DNA of 64,000 nucleotides, taken from contig NZ_PQMB01000002.1 in the NCBI RefSeq assembly GCF_002918555.1, forward strand, positions 38,104 to 102,103. The letters are read 5' to 3'. This document shows, in pieces, positions 1 to 9,159 of the stretch. The stretch is from Citrobacter amalonaticus (GTDB lineage: Bacteria; Pseudomonadota; Gammaproteobacteria; Enterobacterales; Enterobacteriaceae). Below the pieces are notes generated by a model, which was not told the DNA's origin, ran no database searches, and saw only the letters and a list, made by a program, of their open reading frames with translations. A program made the position numbers and the translations under genes. Every line of letters starts with the position of its first letter. The first letter of the stretch is position 1.

Positions 1-380
1 CGAGCGGCGCGATGCACAAGCGGGAAGATGGCTTTGTGGTGGTGGATGAAGATGTCTGCATCGGCTGCCGCTACTGCCATATGGCCTGTCCGTACGGCGC
101 GCCGCAGTACAACGCGGCAAAGGGACATATGACCAAATGCGACGGCTGCCATGACCGCGTGGCGGAAGGTAAAAAACCGATTTGCGTGGAGTCCTGCCCG
201 CTGCGTGCGCTGGATTTTGGTCCCATCGACGAACTGCGCAAAAAACATGGCGATCTGGCTGCTGTTGCTCCGTTACCGGGGGCGCACTTCACGAAGCCGG
301 GCATTGTGATCAAACCGAATGCCAACAGCCGCCCGACCGGAGATACCACCGGTTATCTGGCGAATCCGAAGGAGGTGTAA
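1..380 (+). CDS. ynfG: DMSO reductase-like iron-sulfur subunit YnfG/DmsB, C-terminal part (5' end outside window)
   Basis: Electron-transfer subunit of a membrane-bound molybdoenzyme of the DMSO reductase family. It carries [4Fe-4S] clusters that pass electrons from the membrane anchor to the catalytic subunit. The frame is open from the window edge (base 3 is the first full codon), so only about 125 C-terminal residues are visible. Two ferredoxin-type cysteine groups are seen: CIGCRYCHMAC near the start, then CDGC and CVESC further on. The sequence is close to E. coli DmsB/YnfG. I chose ynfG over dmsB because ynfH and dmsD follow, as in the ynfEFGH-dmsD operon. The stop lies just before the ynfH start, indicating cotranscription. 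Confidence 0.9.
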   Translation, partial: SGAMHKREDGFVVVDEDVCIGCRYCHMACPYGAPQYNAAKGHMTKCDGCHDRVAEGKKPICVESCPLRALDFGPIDELRKKHGDLAAVAPLPGAHFTKPGIVIKPNANSRPTGDTTGYLANPKEV

Positions 381-381
381 G

Positions 382-1239
382 ATGGGTAGTGGATGGCATG
401 AATGGCCGCTGGTGCTGTTTACGGTACTGGGGCAATGCGTGGCTGGCGCGCTGATCGTCAGCGGACTTGGCTGGTTTGCGGCAAAAGACGACGCCGCCGC
501 CAGGCAGCGTATCGTACGCGGTATGTTTTTTCTGTGGGTGGTGATGGGGCTGGGATTTCTGGCATCGATCGTGCACCTGGGATCTCCGATGCGGGCGTTT
601 AACTCACTCAACCGCATCGGTGCCTCCGGATTAAGCAATGAGATTGCGGCCGGATCGATCTTTTTCGCCGTGGGCGGCCTCTGGTGGCTGGTGGCCGTAC
701 TGGGTAAAATGCCGGAGGTACTGGGTAAACTCTGGCTGCTGGTCAGCATGGTACTCGGGATCGTCTTCGTTTGGGCAATGACCCGCGTTTACCAGATTGA
801 CACCGTACCGACCTGGTATACTGGCTATACGACGCTGGCGTTTTTCATGACGGTATTATTAAGCGGGCCGCTGTTTGCGGCGCTGCTGCTGCGTGCATCC
901 CGCGTCACCTTTAATGGAGCAACGTTTGCCAGTATTAGCGTACTGGCGCTGCTGGTCAGCGTGGCGGTGATTGTATTGCAGGGAATGTCGCTGGCGACCA
1001 TTCATAGCTCCGTTCAGCAGGCCTCAGCGCTGGTACCGGATTACGCCTCTTTGCAGGTCTGGCGCGTGGTTCTCCTTGCCGCCGGACTGGGGTGCTGGAT
1101 CTGCCCATTAGTGCGTCGTAAAGAACCTCATGTCGCCGGGTTACTGCTGGGGCTTATCCTGGTTCTTGCCGGTGAAATAACAGGCCGCGGCCTGTTTTAT
1201 GGCCTGCATATGACCGTCGGCATGGCGGTTGCAGGTTAA
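382..1239 (+). CDS. ynfH: DMSO reductase-like membrane anchor subunit YnfH (DmsC family)
   Basis: Integral membrane quinol-oxidising anchor of the YnfFGH/DmsABC-type reductase. It holds the iron-sulfur and molybdenum subunits at the membrane and feeds them electrons from menaquinol. The 285-residue protein is almost wholly hydrophobic with about eight membrane spans, the usual DmsC layout and length (E. coli YnfH has 284). The start was set at the ATG at 382 because a strong AGGAGG lies just upstream and the N-terminus MGSGWHEWPL matches the family. An upstream in-frame ATG at 319 would run back into ynfG coding sequence and is rejected. Confidence 0.93.
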   Translation: MGSGWHEWPLVLFTVLGQCVAGALIVSGLGWFAAKDDAAARQRIVRGMFFLWVVMGLGFLASIVHLGSPMRAFNSLNRIGASGLSNEIAAGSIFFAVGGLWWLVAVLGKMPEVLGKLWLLVSMVLGIVFVWAMTRVYQIDTVPTWYTGYTTLAFFMTVLLSGPLFAALLLRASRVTFNGATFASISVLALLVSVAVIVLQGMSLATIHSSVQQASALVPDYASLQVWRVVLLAAGLGCWICPLVRRKEPHVAGLLLGLILVLAGEITGRGLFYGLHMTVGMAVAG

Positions 1240-1246
1240 AAAATTC

Positions 1247-1268
1247 GTGCGGGGAAACCCGCACTTTT
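1247..1268 (+). terminator. Intra-operon hairpin between ynfH and dmsD
   Basis: A 7-bp GC-rich stem (GTGCGGG / CCCGCAC) with a GAAA tetraloop is followed by four T. It lies directly before the dmsD ribosome-binding site. It looks like a weak intrinsic terminator or an mRNA-stability element that would set dmsD below ynfGH. Direct sequence observation; function inferred. Confidence 0.5.
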
Positions 1269-1280
1269 AGGATGATTTTG

Positions 1281-1895
1281 ATGACTGATTTTACACAACG
1301 TGACGATTTTTCCATGACGGCACGCGTGCTCGGCGCCCTGTTTTACTTTGCGCCAGAGAGTGCTGAGGCCTCTCCGCTGGTTGCGGCATTAACGTCTGAT
1401 GACTGGCAGACACAGTGGCCGCTGTCACCCGCGACGCTGACGCCGCTGGCAACGGCGTTTAAACGCAGCAGTGATGAATCTCTTGCCGGGGCTTATCAGC
1501 GTTTATTTGTCGGACCTTATGCGTTGCCATCTCCCCCCTGGGGCTCTGTGTGGCTTGATCGTGAAAACGTACTTTTTGGTGAATCAACGCTGGCGCTGCG
1601 CCAGTGGATGCGTGAAAACGGCATCCAGTTCGGGATGCAGCAAAATGAGCCAGAAGATCACTTTGGTTCATTACTGCTGATGGCGGCATGGCTTGCCGAA
1701 AACGCCCGACACAGCGAATGCGAACAGCTGCTGGCGTGGCATCTGTTGCCGTGGTCATCCCGTTTCCTTGACGTTTTTACTGACAACGCCGGACATCCTT
1801 TTTACCAGGCCCTGGGTGAGCTGGCTCGCCATACTCTGGCGCAGTGGCAGACGCAGCTGCTGATCCCGGTCGCGGCAAAACCGCTATTCCGCTAA
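1281..1895 (+). CDS. dmsD: Tat proofreading chaperone DmsD
   Basis: Cytoplasmic redox-enzyme maturation protein of the TorD/DmsD family. It binds the twin-arginine signal peptide of DmsA/YnfE-type catalytic subunits and holds them back until the molybdenum cofactor is loaded. The 204-residue all-helical protein keeps the family patch around PSPPWGSVWLDRE (about residues 84-97) and EPEDHFGSLL. The ATG at 1281 is preferred to the ATG at 1272 because AGGA at 1269-1272 is correctly spaced only for 1281, and the length then equals E. coli DmsD. Last gene of the ynf operon; a hairpin follows. Confidence 0.94.
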   Translation: MTDFTQRDDFSMTARVLGALFYFAPESAEASPLVAALTSDDWQTQWPLSPATLTPLATAFKRSSDESLAGAYQRLFVGPYALPSPPWGSVWLDRENVLFGESTLALRQWMRENGIQFGMQQNEPEDHFGSLLLMAAWLAENARHSECEQLLAWHLLPWSSRFLDVFTDNAGHPFYQALGELARHTLAQWQTQLLIPVAAKPLFR

Positions 1896-1903
1896 TCCTC
1901 CTG

Positions 1904-1923
1904 AAGGCAGGTTTTCCTGCCTT
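1904..1923 (+). terminator. Hairpin after dmsD
   Basis: Perfect 8-bp stem AAGGCAGG / CCTGCCTT with a TTTT loop, 8 bases after the dmsD stop. The T tract after it is poor, so it may be Rho-assisted or a stability element. Confidence 0.5.
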
Positions 1924-2017
1924 ATCTGATACCTGCACTTTCAGCCTCGTGTGACAACGTCACTTTTAATTCTCGTTTTTAAGACAATTCTTTACATACC
2001 CCGCTTATCCGTTATTG

Positions 2018-2042
2018 CATAAGGCCAAATCGCATCCGGGCA
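2018..2042. repeat. Degenerate REP-like palindrome
   Basis: GCATAAGGCC followed by GCATCCGGGC resembles half of an enterobacterial REP unit read on the minus strand. The rest of the 293-base dmsD-osmY gap shows no gene and presumably holds the promoter of the osmoprotectant operon. Confidence 0.3.
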
Positions 2043-2188
2043 TAAACAGTCCGGAAATCTAATTTGCGGCTTCGCTGGAATCCTTCCCAACCTGTTGCTA
2101 TAGCTCAAAAGACCCTGCCGATACATGGCATAACAACATGCGACGATATTCGCCGCCATAACGCATGCAAACAGGGAGACACATCGCA

Positions 2189-2899
2189 ATGCATACATCC
2201 ACGTTGAAACGCGTGCTGGGCTTCAGCCTCGTCATTATTCTGATACTGGCGTTTCTGGTCTGGGGGATTGGACTTGAAACCATCAAATCACGTCAGGTTG
2301 ATTTGCTCTATCTGGGTAAACAACACCTGATTTTAGTTTTTGCTTCAATGTTCTTCGCTCTGCTGGTCGGCATTCCAGCCGGTATTTTACTCAGCCGCCC
2401 TGCCGCCAGAGGATTTGCCGAATACGTTATGCAGATCTTTAATATCGGCAATACATTACCGCCGCTGGCGGTGCTGGCACTGGCGATGGTGATCATCGGT
2501 ATCGGTGATACGCCCGCTATCGTGGCGCTGTTTCTGGCCTCGCTGCTGCCCATTGTGCGTAACACCTACACCGGCCTTTGCTCGGTACCGCCTTCACTGA
2601 TTGAGGCGGCAAACGGGATCGGCATGACGAAATGGCAGCGCCTGCGTCAGGTGGAGCTTCCCGCCGCCTGGCCGGTCATGTTATCGGGGATTCGCATTGC
2701 CACGGCGATCAATGTCGGCACCGCGCCGCTGGCCTTCCTGATAGGCGCCAGCAGCTACGGTGAGCTGATTTTCCCGGGCATCTATCTGAATGATTTCCCA
2801 ACGCTTATCCTGGGCGCAACTGCAACAGCCCTCTTCGCCCTCATCCTCGATAGTCTGCTTGCCTGGCTTGGTCGCTTACTGAGTCCACACACAGCCTGA
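2189..2899 (+). CDS. osmY: Osmoprotectant ABC transporter permease, OsmY of the OsmU system
   Basis: Inner-membrane permease of a glycine betaine/choline-O-sulfate type ABC importer (BPD_transp_1 fold). The 236-residue protein has an N-terminal membrane segment and a core of about five spans. The EAA-type coupling loop is around IEAANGIGMTKWQRLRQVELP. The start at 2189 is supported by GGGAG upstream; an ATG at 2165 has no ribosome-binding site. Order permease-binding protein-permease-ATPase and position between dmsD and clcB match Salmonella OsmU (STM1494-1491). It is not the E. coli periplasmic protein also called OsmY. E. coli K-12 lacks this operon here. Confidence 0.85.
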   Translation: MHTSTLKRVLGFSLVIILILAFLVWGIGLETIKSRQVDLLYLGKQHLILVFASMFFALLVGIPAGILLSRPAARGFAEYVMQIFNIGNTLPPLAVLALAMVIIGIGDTPAIVALFLASLLPIVRNTYTGLCSVPPSLIEAANGIGMTKWQRLRQVELPAAWPVMLSGIRIATAINVGTAPLAFLIGASSYGELIFPGIYLNDFPTLILGATATALFALILDSLLAWLGRLLSPHTA

Positions 2900-2927
2900 A
2901 AACAATGATAAGAACAAGGAGCGCTAA

Positions 2928-3830
2928 ATGAATCTGAAAAAGCATCTGCTGGGATGGCTCGCCGCAACGCTGTTTGTCAGCGCCCAGGCGCAGGCTGCCC
3001 CACTGATCCTCGCCACCAAAAGCTTCACCGAACAGCACATTCTCTCGGCGATGACCGTGCAGTACCTGCAAAAGAAAGGGTTCCAGGTTCAGCCACAGAC
3101 CAATATCGCGACGGTGATTTCGCGCAATGCGATGATCAACAAGCAAATCGATATGACCTGGGAATACACCGGTACCTCACTGATTATTTTTAACCATATT
3201 AATAAGCGGATGAGCCCGCAGGAATCTTATGACACGGTAAAACGTCTGGATGCCAAACTGGGTCTGGTGTGGCTAAAACCCGCAGATATGAACAACACAT
3301 ACGCCTTTGCCATGCAGCGTAAGCGAGCCGAAGCGGAACACATCAACACCATGTCGGAAATGGTGGCCAAAATTGAACAGATACGTCAAACCAGTCCCGA
3401 TAAAAACTGGTTACTGGGACTCGACCTGGAATTTGCCGGACGCAGCGACGGGATGAAGCCATTACAACAGGCTTACCGGATGCAGCTCGATCGCCCACAG
3501 ATCCGCCAGATGGATCCAGGGCTGGTCTATAACGCCATCCGTGACGGCTTTGTCGACGCCGGTCTCATCTACACCACCGACGGCCGTGTGAAGGGATTTG
3601 ACCTCAAAGTTCTGGAGGACGATAAGGGATTCTTCCCAAGTTACGCTGTCACGCCGGTTGTCCGTAAAGACACCCTGGATGCCAATCCGGGCCTTGAGGA
3701 GGCGCTAAACACCCTCTCCGGTCACTTAAATAACGACGTTATCAGCACGCTGAACGCAAAGGTCGATATCGAACACCAGTCACCTCAGCAGGTTGCACGT
3801 GAATTCCTGCAACAACAGAAACTGCTGTAA
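2928..3830 (+). CDS. osmX: Osmoprotectant-binding periplasmic protein OsmX (OpuAC family)
   Basis: Periplasmic substrate-binding protein of the OsmU importer, expected to capture glycine betaine or related quaternary amines. It has a clear Sec signal peptide ending near AQAQA (residue 23), then an OpuAC domain beginning [13 protein letters not shown]. About 300 residues, normal for the family. An ATG with the ribosome-binding site AAGGAG lies 28 bases after the first permease, and the second permease follows 9 bases later, so all four genes form one transcript. Assignment to OsmX rests on synteny with Salmonella and on the domain. Confidence 0.87.
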   Translation: MNLKKHLLGWLAATLFVSAQAQAAPLILATKSFTEQHILSAMTVQYLQKKGFQVQPQTNIATVISRNAMINKQIDMTWEYTGTSLIIFNHINKRMSPQESYDTVKRLDAKLGLVWLKPADMNNTYAFAMQRKRAEAEHINTMSEMVAKIEQIRQTSPDKNWLLGLDLEFAGRSDGMKPLQQAYRMQLDRPQIRQMDPGLVYNAIRDGFVDAGLIYTTDGRVKGFDLKVLEDDKGFFPSYAVTPVVRKDTLDANPGLEEALNTLSGHLNNDVISTLNAKVDIEHQSPQQVAREFLQQQKLL

Positions 3831-3839
3831 GGAGCACCT

Positions 3840-4487
3840 ATGGATACGATTCACTATATGATTGATAACGCCGGATACCTGGCGAGCCTGACTTTTCAGC
3901 ATTTGTGGCTGGTGGCGCTGGCGGTTGGCCTGGCCATTGTCATTGGCGTGCCGTTGGGGATCCTGATTGTGCGTCATAAATGGCTGGCGACGCCGGTACT
4001 GAGCGCCGCGACGTTGCTGCTGACCATCCCTTCTATTGCCCTGTTCGGGCTGATGATTCCGCTGTTTTCGCTGATCGGTCACGGAATTGGCGCACTGCCG
4101 GCCATTACCGCCGTGTTTCTCTATTCGCTGTTGCCAATCGTGCGTAACACCCATACCGCGCTCGACAGTTTACCCCCCGGATTACGCGAAGCCGGACGCG
4201 GAATTGGCATGACCTTCTGGCAGCGCCTGCGCTGGGTAGAGATCCCGATGGCGCTGCCGGTGATTTTTGGCGGGATCCGAACGGCCGTGGTGATGAACAT
4301 TGGCGTAATGGCAATTGCCGCCGTAATCGGTGCCGGTGGCCTGGGTTTACTGTTACTCAACGGTATTGGCGGTAGCGACATTCGTATGTTAATCGCCGGT
4401 GCCTTAATGATTTGTCTGTTAGCCATTGTGCTCGACTGGTTGCTGCATCGTTTGCAGGTCGTGCTGACACCTAAGGGGATTCGATAA
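3840..4487 (+). CDS. osmW: Osmoprotectant ABC transporter permease OsmW
   Basis: Second membrane permease of the OsmU importer, forming a heterodimer with the product of the first gene. The 215-residue protein has five or six membrane spans and the EAA loop LREAGRGIGMTFWQRLRWVE near residues 117-136. A GGAG ribosome-binding site precedes the ATG. The stop codon overlaps the start of the ATPase gene by one base (TAATG), which points to translational coupling. Confidence 0.87.
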   Translation: MDTIHYMIDNAGYLASLTFQHLWLVALAVGLAIVIGVPLGILIVRHKWLATPVLSAATLLLTIPSIALFGLMIPLFSLIGHGIGALPAITAVFLYSLLPIVRNTHTALDSLPPGLREAGRGIGMTFWQRLRWVEIPMALPVIFGGIRTAVVMNIGVMAIAAVIGAGGLGLLLLNGIGGSDIRMLIAGALMICLLAIVLDWLLHRLQVVLTPKGIR

Positions 4488-5635
4488 TGATAAAACTGGA
4501 AAACCTCACCAAACAATTTTCACAGAAAAACGGCCAACCGCTTAAGGCCGTTGATAATGTCAACCTGAATGTCCCGGAGGGCGAAATGTGCGTACTGCTC
4601 GGCCCTTCCGGCTGCGGCAAAACCACGACCCTGAAAATGATTAACCGCCTGATTAAACCGAGCAGCGGGAATATCCTCATTAACGGGCAAAATACCAACG
4701 AGATGGACACGGTAACCCTGCGCCGCAACATCGGCTATGTGATTCAACAAATCGGTCTGTTCCCGAATATGACCATTGAAGAGAACATCACGGTGGTGCC
4801 ACGAATGCTGGGATGGGACAAAGCACGCTGCAAAAGTCGCGCAGAAGAGTTGATGGAGATGGTGGCGATGGATGCGAAAAAGTTTCTGCACCGGTATCCG
4901 AAAGAGATGTCCGGTGGACAACAGCAGCGTATCGGCGTGATTCGCGCCCTGGCGGCGGATCCACCGGTATTGTTAATGGACGAACCGTTTGGCGCCGTTG
5001 ACCCGATTAACCGTGAAGTGATCCAGAACCAGTTCCTCGAGATGCAGCGGGCGCTGAAAAAGACGGTGATGCTGGTCAGCCACGATATTGATGAAGCGCT
5101 GAAGCTGGGCGACAGGATTGCCGTGTTCCGCCAGGGACGGATTGTGCAGTGCGCCAGTCCGGACGAACTGCTGGCCAAACCCGCCAACGAGTTCGTGGGG
5201 TCATTTGTCGGTCAGGATCGCACCTTAAAGCGCCTGTTGCTGGTCTCTGCTGGCGATGTCACTGACAAACAACCTACTCTGACCGCGCGTCCTGGCACCT
5301 CTCTGAGCGAGGCATTTAGCATCATGGACGACAACGATATCCGTGCGATAACCGTGGTTGATGACGAAGGTAAACCGCTTGGATTTGTTAAACGTCGCGA
5401 GGCGCGTCACGCCATCGGCACCTGCGCCGATATGACGCATCCTTTCCGAATCACCGGTAAAGCGGAAGACAACCTGCGAATCGTGCTCTCTAAGCTGTAT
5501 GAAAGTAATACCAGCTGGATGCCTATCGTTGATGAAGAAGGCCGCTATAACGGCGAAATATCCCAGGATTACATCGCCGATTACCTCAGTTCAGGCCGCA
5601 CGCGCCGGGCGCTAAATATTCACGAAAACAGTTAA
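4487..5635 (+). CDS. osmV: Osmoprotectant ABC transporter ATPase OsmV with CBS domains
   Basis: Cytoplasmic ATPase that drives the OsmU importer. Walker [10 protein letters not shown] is near residues 38-46, signature motif [11 protein letters not shown] near 141-151 and Walker [11 protein letters not shown] near 161-170. The C-terminal 120 residues form a tandem CBS pair, as in OpuA/ProV-type transporters where CBS domains sense ionic strength. 382 residues, standard length. Last gene of the operon; a REP-like palindrome follows within 7 bases. Confidence 0.9.
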   Translation: MIKLENLTKQFSQKNGQPLKAVDNVNLNVPEGEMCVLLGPSGCGKTTTLKMINRLIKPSSGNILINGQNTNEMDTVTLRRNIGYVIQQIGLFPNMTIEENITVVPRMLGWDKARCKSRAEELMEMVAMDAKKFLHRYPKEMSGGQQQRIGVIRALAADPPVLLMDEPFGAVDPINREVIQNQFLEMQRALKKTVMLVSHDIDEALKLGDRIAVFRQGRIVQCASPDELLAKPANEFVGSFVGQDRTLKRLLLVSAGDVTDKQPTLTARPGTSLSEAFSIMDDNDIRAITVVDDEGKPLGFVKRREARHAIGTCADMTHPFRITGKAEDNLRIVLSKLYESNTSWMPIVDEEGRYNGEISQDYIADYLSSGRTRRALNIHENS

Positions 5636-5641
5636 CGTTGT

Positions 5642-5669
5642 GCCCGGCAGCGACGCTGGCTTGCCGGGC
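5642..5669. repeat. REP-like palindrome after the osmoprotectant operon
   Basis: Stem GCCCGGCA / TGCCGGGC encloses GCGACGCTGGCT. The form resembles the REP units common between enterobacterial genes and probably protects the 3' end of the osm mRNA. Confidence 0.55.
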
Positions 5670-5793
5670 CTGCCACATTTGCGCACGCAGTGCTTTTGCT
5701 TCCCCCGCGGTTTCCCCGCAAAATAACAAAATCTTTCATCTTCCAGTCTGGCATCCCATGCACCGTCTGCACTCCTGGCCTGATTTACGTGCG

Positions 5794-7047
5794 ATGTTTC
5801 GTCGCCTGTTGATTGCGGCGCTTATCGGCATTCTCGCCGCGCTGGCGGTTGCCGGGTTTCGTCATGCCATGCTGGTGCTGGAGTGGCTCTTTTTAAGCAA
5901 TGACACCGGCAGTCTGGTTAACGCCGCTACGGGGCTATCTCCCTGGCGACGCGCCATCACGCCAGCTCTCGGCGGTCTGGCCGCGGGGATACTGCTGTGG
6001 GGATGGCAGAAAATCAATCAGCAGCGCCCACACGCGCCGACGGACTATATGGAAGCCCTTCAGACTGATGGTCAGTTTGACTACGGGGCAAGCCTGGTTA
6101 AATCGATAGCCTCACTGCTGGTTGTCGCCAGTGGCAGCGCAATTGGTCGTGAAGGGGCAATGATCTTATTAGCGGCGCTGGCGGCTTCTGCATTTGCTCA
6201 GCGCTTTACCCCACGGGCTGAATGGAAATTGTGGATCGCATGCGGTGCGGCGGCGGGGATGGCGGGCGCGTATCACGCACCGTTGGCGGGTAGCCTGTTT
6301 ATTGCTGAGATCCTGTTTGGCACGCTGATGCTGGCCTCTCTGGGACCGGTGGTGATTTCCGCCGTCTTCGCGCTGCTGACGACCCATCTGCTGAGCGGCA
6401 GTGATGCCCTGCTTTATACGGTTCATTTCACGCGGGAATTGCATGCCCTGGAATATGCCATGATTGTCAGCACGGGCGTGGTTGCTGGCCTGTGCGGCCC
6501 GCTGTTGATGTGGCTGATGACCACCAGCCATAGCGGATTTTTAAAACTGAAACTGTCACCGCCGTGGCAGCTGGCGCTGGGCGGGCTTATTGTCGGATTG
6601 CTGTCGGTGCTCACGCCAACGGTATGGGGAAATGGCTATAGCGTGGTGCAGTCGTTCCTGCTTTCACCACCGCTGCTCGCCGCCATTAGCGGAATTTTCA
6701 TGTGCAAATTACTGGCGGTGCTTGCCAGTAGCGGTTCCGGCGCGCCGGGCGGTGTGTTTACGCCGACGTTGTTCGTGGGGCTGTCGATTGGGATGGTGTC
6801 TGGTCGACTCTGGGGAGTCTGGATCCCCGGCTCAGATGAGATAACTATTCTGCTGGGGTTAACGGGCATGGCGACACTGCTGGCGGCAACCACTCATGCC
6901 CCGATTATGTCTACCCTGATGATTTGCGAAATGACCGGAGAGTATCGTCTGCTCCCCGGCTTATTGGTTGCCTGCGTGGTGGCGTCGGTATTGTCGAGAA
7001 CGCTACGCCAGGATTCTGTCTACCGACAGCACGCTGCCGAGCATTGA
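5794..7047 (+). CDS. clcB: Voltage-gated chloride channel family protein ClcB
   Basis: Membrane chloride channel/transporter of the CLC family; in E. coli ClcA and ClcB support extreme acid resistance as an electrical shunt. Motifs: [10 protein letters not shown] carrying the gating-glutamate region, and [11 protein letters not shown] carrying the GxFxP selectivity motif. About ten or more membrane helices; 417 residues from the chosen ATG versus 418 in E. coli. The start is uncertain: no convincing ribosome-binding site precedes either this ATG or the in-frame ATG at 5758. The 3' end overlaps the convergent bioD2 gene by 45 bases. Confidence 0.88.
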   Translation: MFRRLLIAALIGILAALAVAGFRHAMLVLEWLFLSNDTGSLVNAATGLSPWRRAITPALGGLAAGILLWGWQKINQQRPHAPTDYMEALQTDGQFDYGASLVKSIASLLVVASGSAIGREGAMILLAALAASAFAQRFTPRAEWKLWIACGAAAGMAGAYHAPLAGSLFIAEILFGTLMLASLGPVVISAVFALLTTHLLSGSDALLYTVHFTRELHALEYAMIVSTGVVAGLCGPLLMWLMTTSHSGFLKLKLSPPWQLALGGLIVGLLSVLTPTVWGNGYSVVQSFLLSPPLLAAISGIFMCKLLAVLASSGSGAPGGVFTPTLFVGLSIGMVSGRLWGVWIPGSDEITILLGLTGMATLLAATTHAPIMSTLMICEMTGEYRLLPGLLVACVVASVLSRTLRQDSVYRQHAAEH

Positions 7048-7698
7048 CAGACGGATATACTGACCCAGCTCGCGCTGCTCTGCTCGCGGCAGATACGGCA
7101 GCTCGCCAATCAACGGGGCTGGTAGCTTTTTACTCAACACATCAATGATCTCCGCATAGTGCGCAAGACCCGGATTGATTCGGTTTGCAACCCAGCCAAT
7201 CAGCGGCAGCCCGTCGTTGGCAATGGCCTGCGCCGTCAGTAAAGCATGATTGATACATCCCTCCTGGATCCCGACAACCATCAATACCGGTAACTGTTCC
7301 TGCACCACCCATTCCGAGAGCGGACGCAGGTCGTTCATCAGGCTACGCCAGCCGCCGGTGCCTTCCACCACAACATGGTCAACCTTTTCCGTCAGACTGG
7401 CGAGTCCGTTAGATAACAGGGTGTAATTGATCGGACAACTGTGCGCCACGCTGCTTTCGTCTTCGCTAAGCGCAATGGGATTGACCGCCTCATAAGGCAA
7501 CTCGAGGGTCGAAACGCTTTGAAGGACCAGCGCATCTTTGTTACGCATACCCTCCGGCGTCTCTTTGCTTCCCTTCGCCACAGGCTTATAGCCTGCCACG
7601 CTTTTACCACCCGACGCTAACGCTTGTAGTAATGCGCGGGAAACGACGGTTTTCCCCACAGAAGTGTCTGTACCTGTAATAAAGAAACGCTTCAGCAT
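7003..7698 (-). CDS. bioD2: Dethiobiotin synthetase paralogue BioD2 (YnfK)
   Basis: ATP-dependent carboxylase family protein homologous to BioD, which closes the ureido ring of dethiobiotin in biotin synthesis. The P-loop GTDTSVGKT is at residues 8-16. The conserved EGTGGW segment (about 109-114) replaces the EGAGG motif of classical BioD. 231 residues, the same as E. coli YnfK. The start was set at 7698 because GGAG stands 6 bases upstream; four extra in-frame codons exist before it. Tail-to-tail with clcB, with overlapping 3' ends. The physiological role of this second copy is unclear. Confidence 0.9.
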   Translation of the reverse strand: MLKRFFITGTDTSVGKTVVSRALLQALASGGKSVAGYKPVAKGSKETPEGMRNKDALVLQSVSTLELPYEAVNPIALSEDESSVAHSCPINYTLLSNGLASLTEKVDHVVVEGTGGWRSLMNDLRPLSEWVVQEQLPVLMVVGIQEGCINHALLTAQAIANDGLPLIGWVANRINPGLAHYAEIIDVLSKKLPAPLIGELPYLPRAEQRELGQYIRLSMLGSVLSVDRILA

Positions 7699-7823
7699 CA
7701 CTAACTCCACCGTTATGCTTCGAAAATATAAGTCAGGAAAATAATACAGTGGAGAAAGTCTAAGGTATGCCCGTGGGGATCAGCTTGAGTTAGCGCAAAT
7801 TTTCGTACAACAGTTTAAAATTG

Positions 7824-9044
7824 TTAACCCTGTAATAGACGAATCAACAAAGAACCGTTATACATCGCGTCCTTGACCAGCGCCGCGCCCGCCATGGTTC
7901 CCTGATTCGAAAACTGCGTGCTCTCTACAGCAATATGCTTACTGTAGGCGGGTAGCGCCTGTTGGCGAATGCTGTCAGCAATAGCCGGAAAGAGGATATC
8001 GGCCGCCTTACTTAATGGCGAACCGATGAGTATTTTTTGCGGATTAAATAAATTGACCATAATGGCAAGGATGCGTCCGACGTGCATCCCGACGCCGCTG
8101 ATAATGTCCTTTGCCAGCAAATCGCCCTGCAATGCGGCCTGACACAACGAGTCAACCGTCAACGGCTGACCGTGCAGCATGGAGCTCATTGACTGATTAA
8201 GCCTGAGTTGCGTCAGTTCAAGCACGCTATCAATGCTGGCAATCGTCTCCAGACAGCCGTGGTTACCGCAATAGCACCGCTTACCGTACGGGTCAACCTG
8301 CGTATGGCCAATTTCAACCAGGCTGCTGCTCCCCGCGTGCAGCAGATGGCCGTCAGTGATCACGCCTGCGCCAACGTTATGATCGATCACCACCTGAATC
8401 ACATCACGCGCCCCGCGGGATGCGCCGAAAAGCGCCTCGGCCATTGTCCAGGCGCTAATATCATGCTGAATATAGACCGGAACACCGGTATGTTTTTCTA
8501 ACGCTTCACCCAACGGCATCTCTTTCACGTCATCATAAAAGGGCATACGATGCACGACGCCATTTTCCGTATCAATGATGCCCGGTAAGGTGATAGCAAT
8601 AGAGGTCAGTCGCTCAAGCTTCTGCTGATGGCGAATGAAAAACTGATCGACCTGGGTGATAACGCGTACAAGTAGCGGTGTTTCGGCGCTAAGCGGTAAT
8701 TCCTCACAGTCTTCCACCACCAGTTTGCTGCTGAGATCGCGCAGCGCCAGGAATATCTCTCCCCGACTGATGCGAATAGACAGATAGTGCCAGGCCTCAG
8801 TTTCGACCACCAGCCCAACGGCCGGACGCCCACGGCTACCCGCTTCTTTGATCTCCAGCTCCTGCACCAGATGTGCCTCAAGCATTTCGCGGACAATTTT
8901 GGTAATACTGGCCGGTGCCAGTTGTGCAAGACGGGAAAGATCGATACGCGACACTGGACCCAGCTGATCAATCAGGCGATAAACCGCGCCCGCATTGGTC
9001 TGCTTTATTTGATCGATATGTCCAGGCTGACTATCAGCAACCAC
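7824..9044 (-). CDS. mlc: Transcriptional repressor Mlc (DgsA), ROK family
   Basis: Global repressor of sugar phosphotransferase genes (ptsG, manXYZ, malT, ptsHI), removed from DNA when dephosphorylated PtsG sequesters it at the membrane. N-terminal winged helix (about residues 15-80), then a ROK domain. The zinc site is in GKRCYCGNHGC (about residues 253-263) with the upstream histidine in EIGHTQ. 406 residues, as in E. coli. Translation begins at a GTG preceded by AAAGGGAG. A palindrome typical of Mlc operators lies 13-34 bases upstream of the start, consistent with autoregulation. Confidence 0.95.
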   Translation of the reverse strand: MVADSQPGHIDQIKQTNAGAVYRLIDQLGPVSRIDLSRLAQLAPASITKIVREMLEAHLVQELEIKEAGSRGRPAVGLVVETEAWHYLSIRISRGEIFLALRDLSSKLVVEDCEELPLSAETPLLVRVITQVDQFFIRHQQKLERLTSIAITLPGIIDTENGVVHRMPFYDDVKEMPLGEALEKHTGVPVYIQHDISAWTMAEALFGASRGARDVIQVVIDHNVGAGVITDGHLLHAGSSSLVEIGHTQVDPYGKRCYCGNHGCLETIASIDSVLELTQLRLNQSMSSMLHGQPLTVDSLCQAALQGDLLAKDIISGVGMHVGRILAIMVNLFNPQKILIGSPLSKAADILFPAIADSIRQQALPAYSKHIAVESTQFSNQGTMAGAALVKDAMYNGSLLIRLLQG

Positions 9045-9056
9045 CTCTGACTCCCT

Positions 9057-9078
9057 TTATTTTCGCGCTCCGAAATAA
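9057..9078. promoter_or_regulatory. Probable Mlc operator upstream of mlc
   Basis: TTATTTT followed by CCGAAATAA forms an imperfect palindrome of the Mlc type (AT-rich arms around a GC core). It is placed just before the mlc GTG. E. coli mlc is known to repress itself from such a site. Assignment is by pattern only. Confidence 0.6.
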
Positions 9079-9159
9079 TCTGTGGGTTATGGTGAAGCAC
9101 TTCAATACACGGCGTCAACTTTTTACTTAGCCGTGTGATTTACCGCACATTTTTAGCCC

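Noticed and set aside
1992..2198. 68-codon minus-strand frame upstream of osmY
   Set aside because: It overlaps the osmY ribosome-binding site and a REP-like sequence; the product looks like no protein family.
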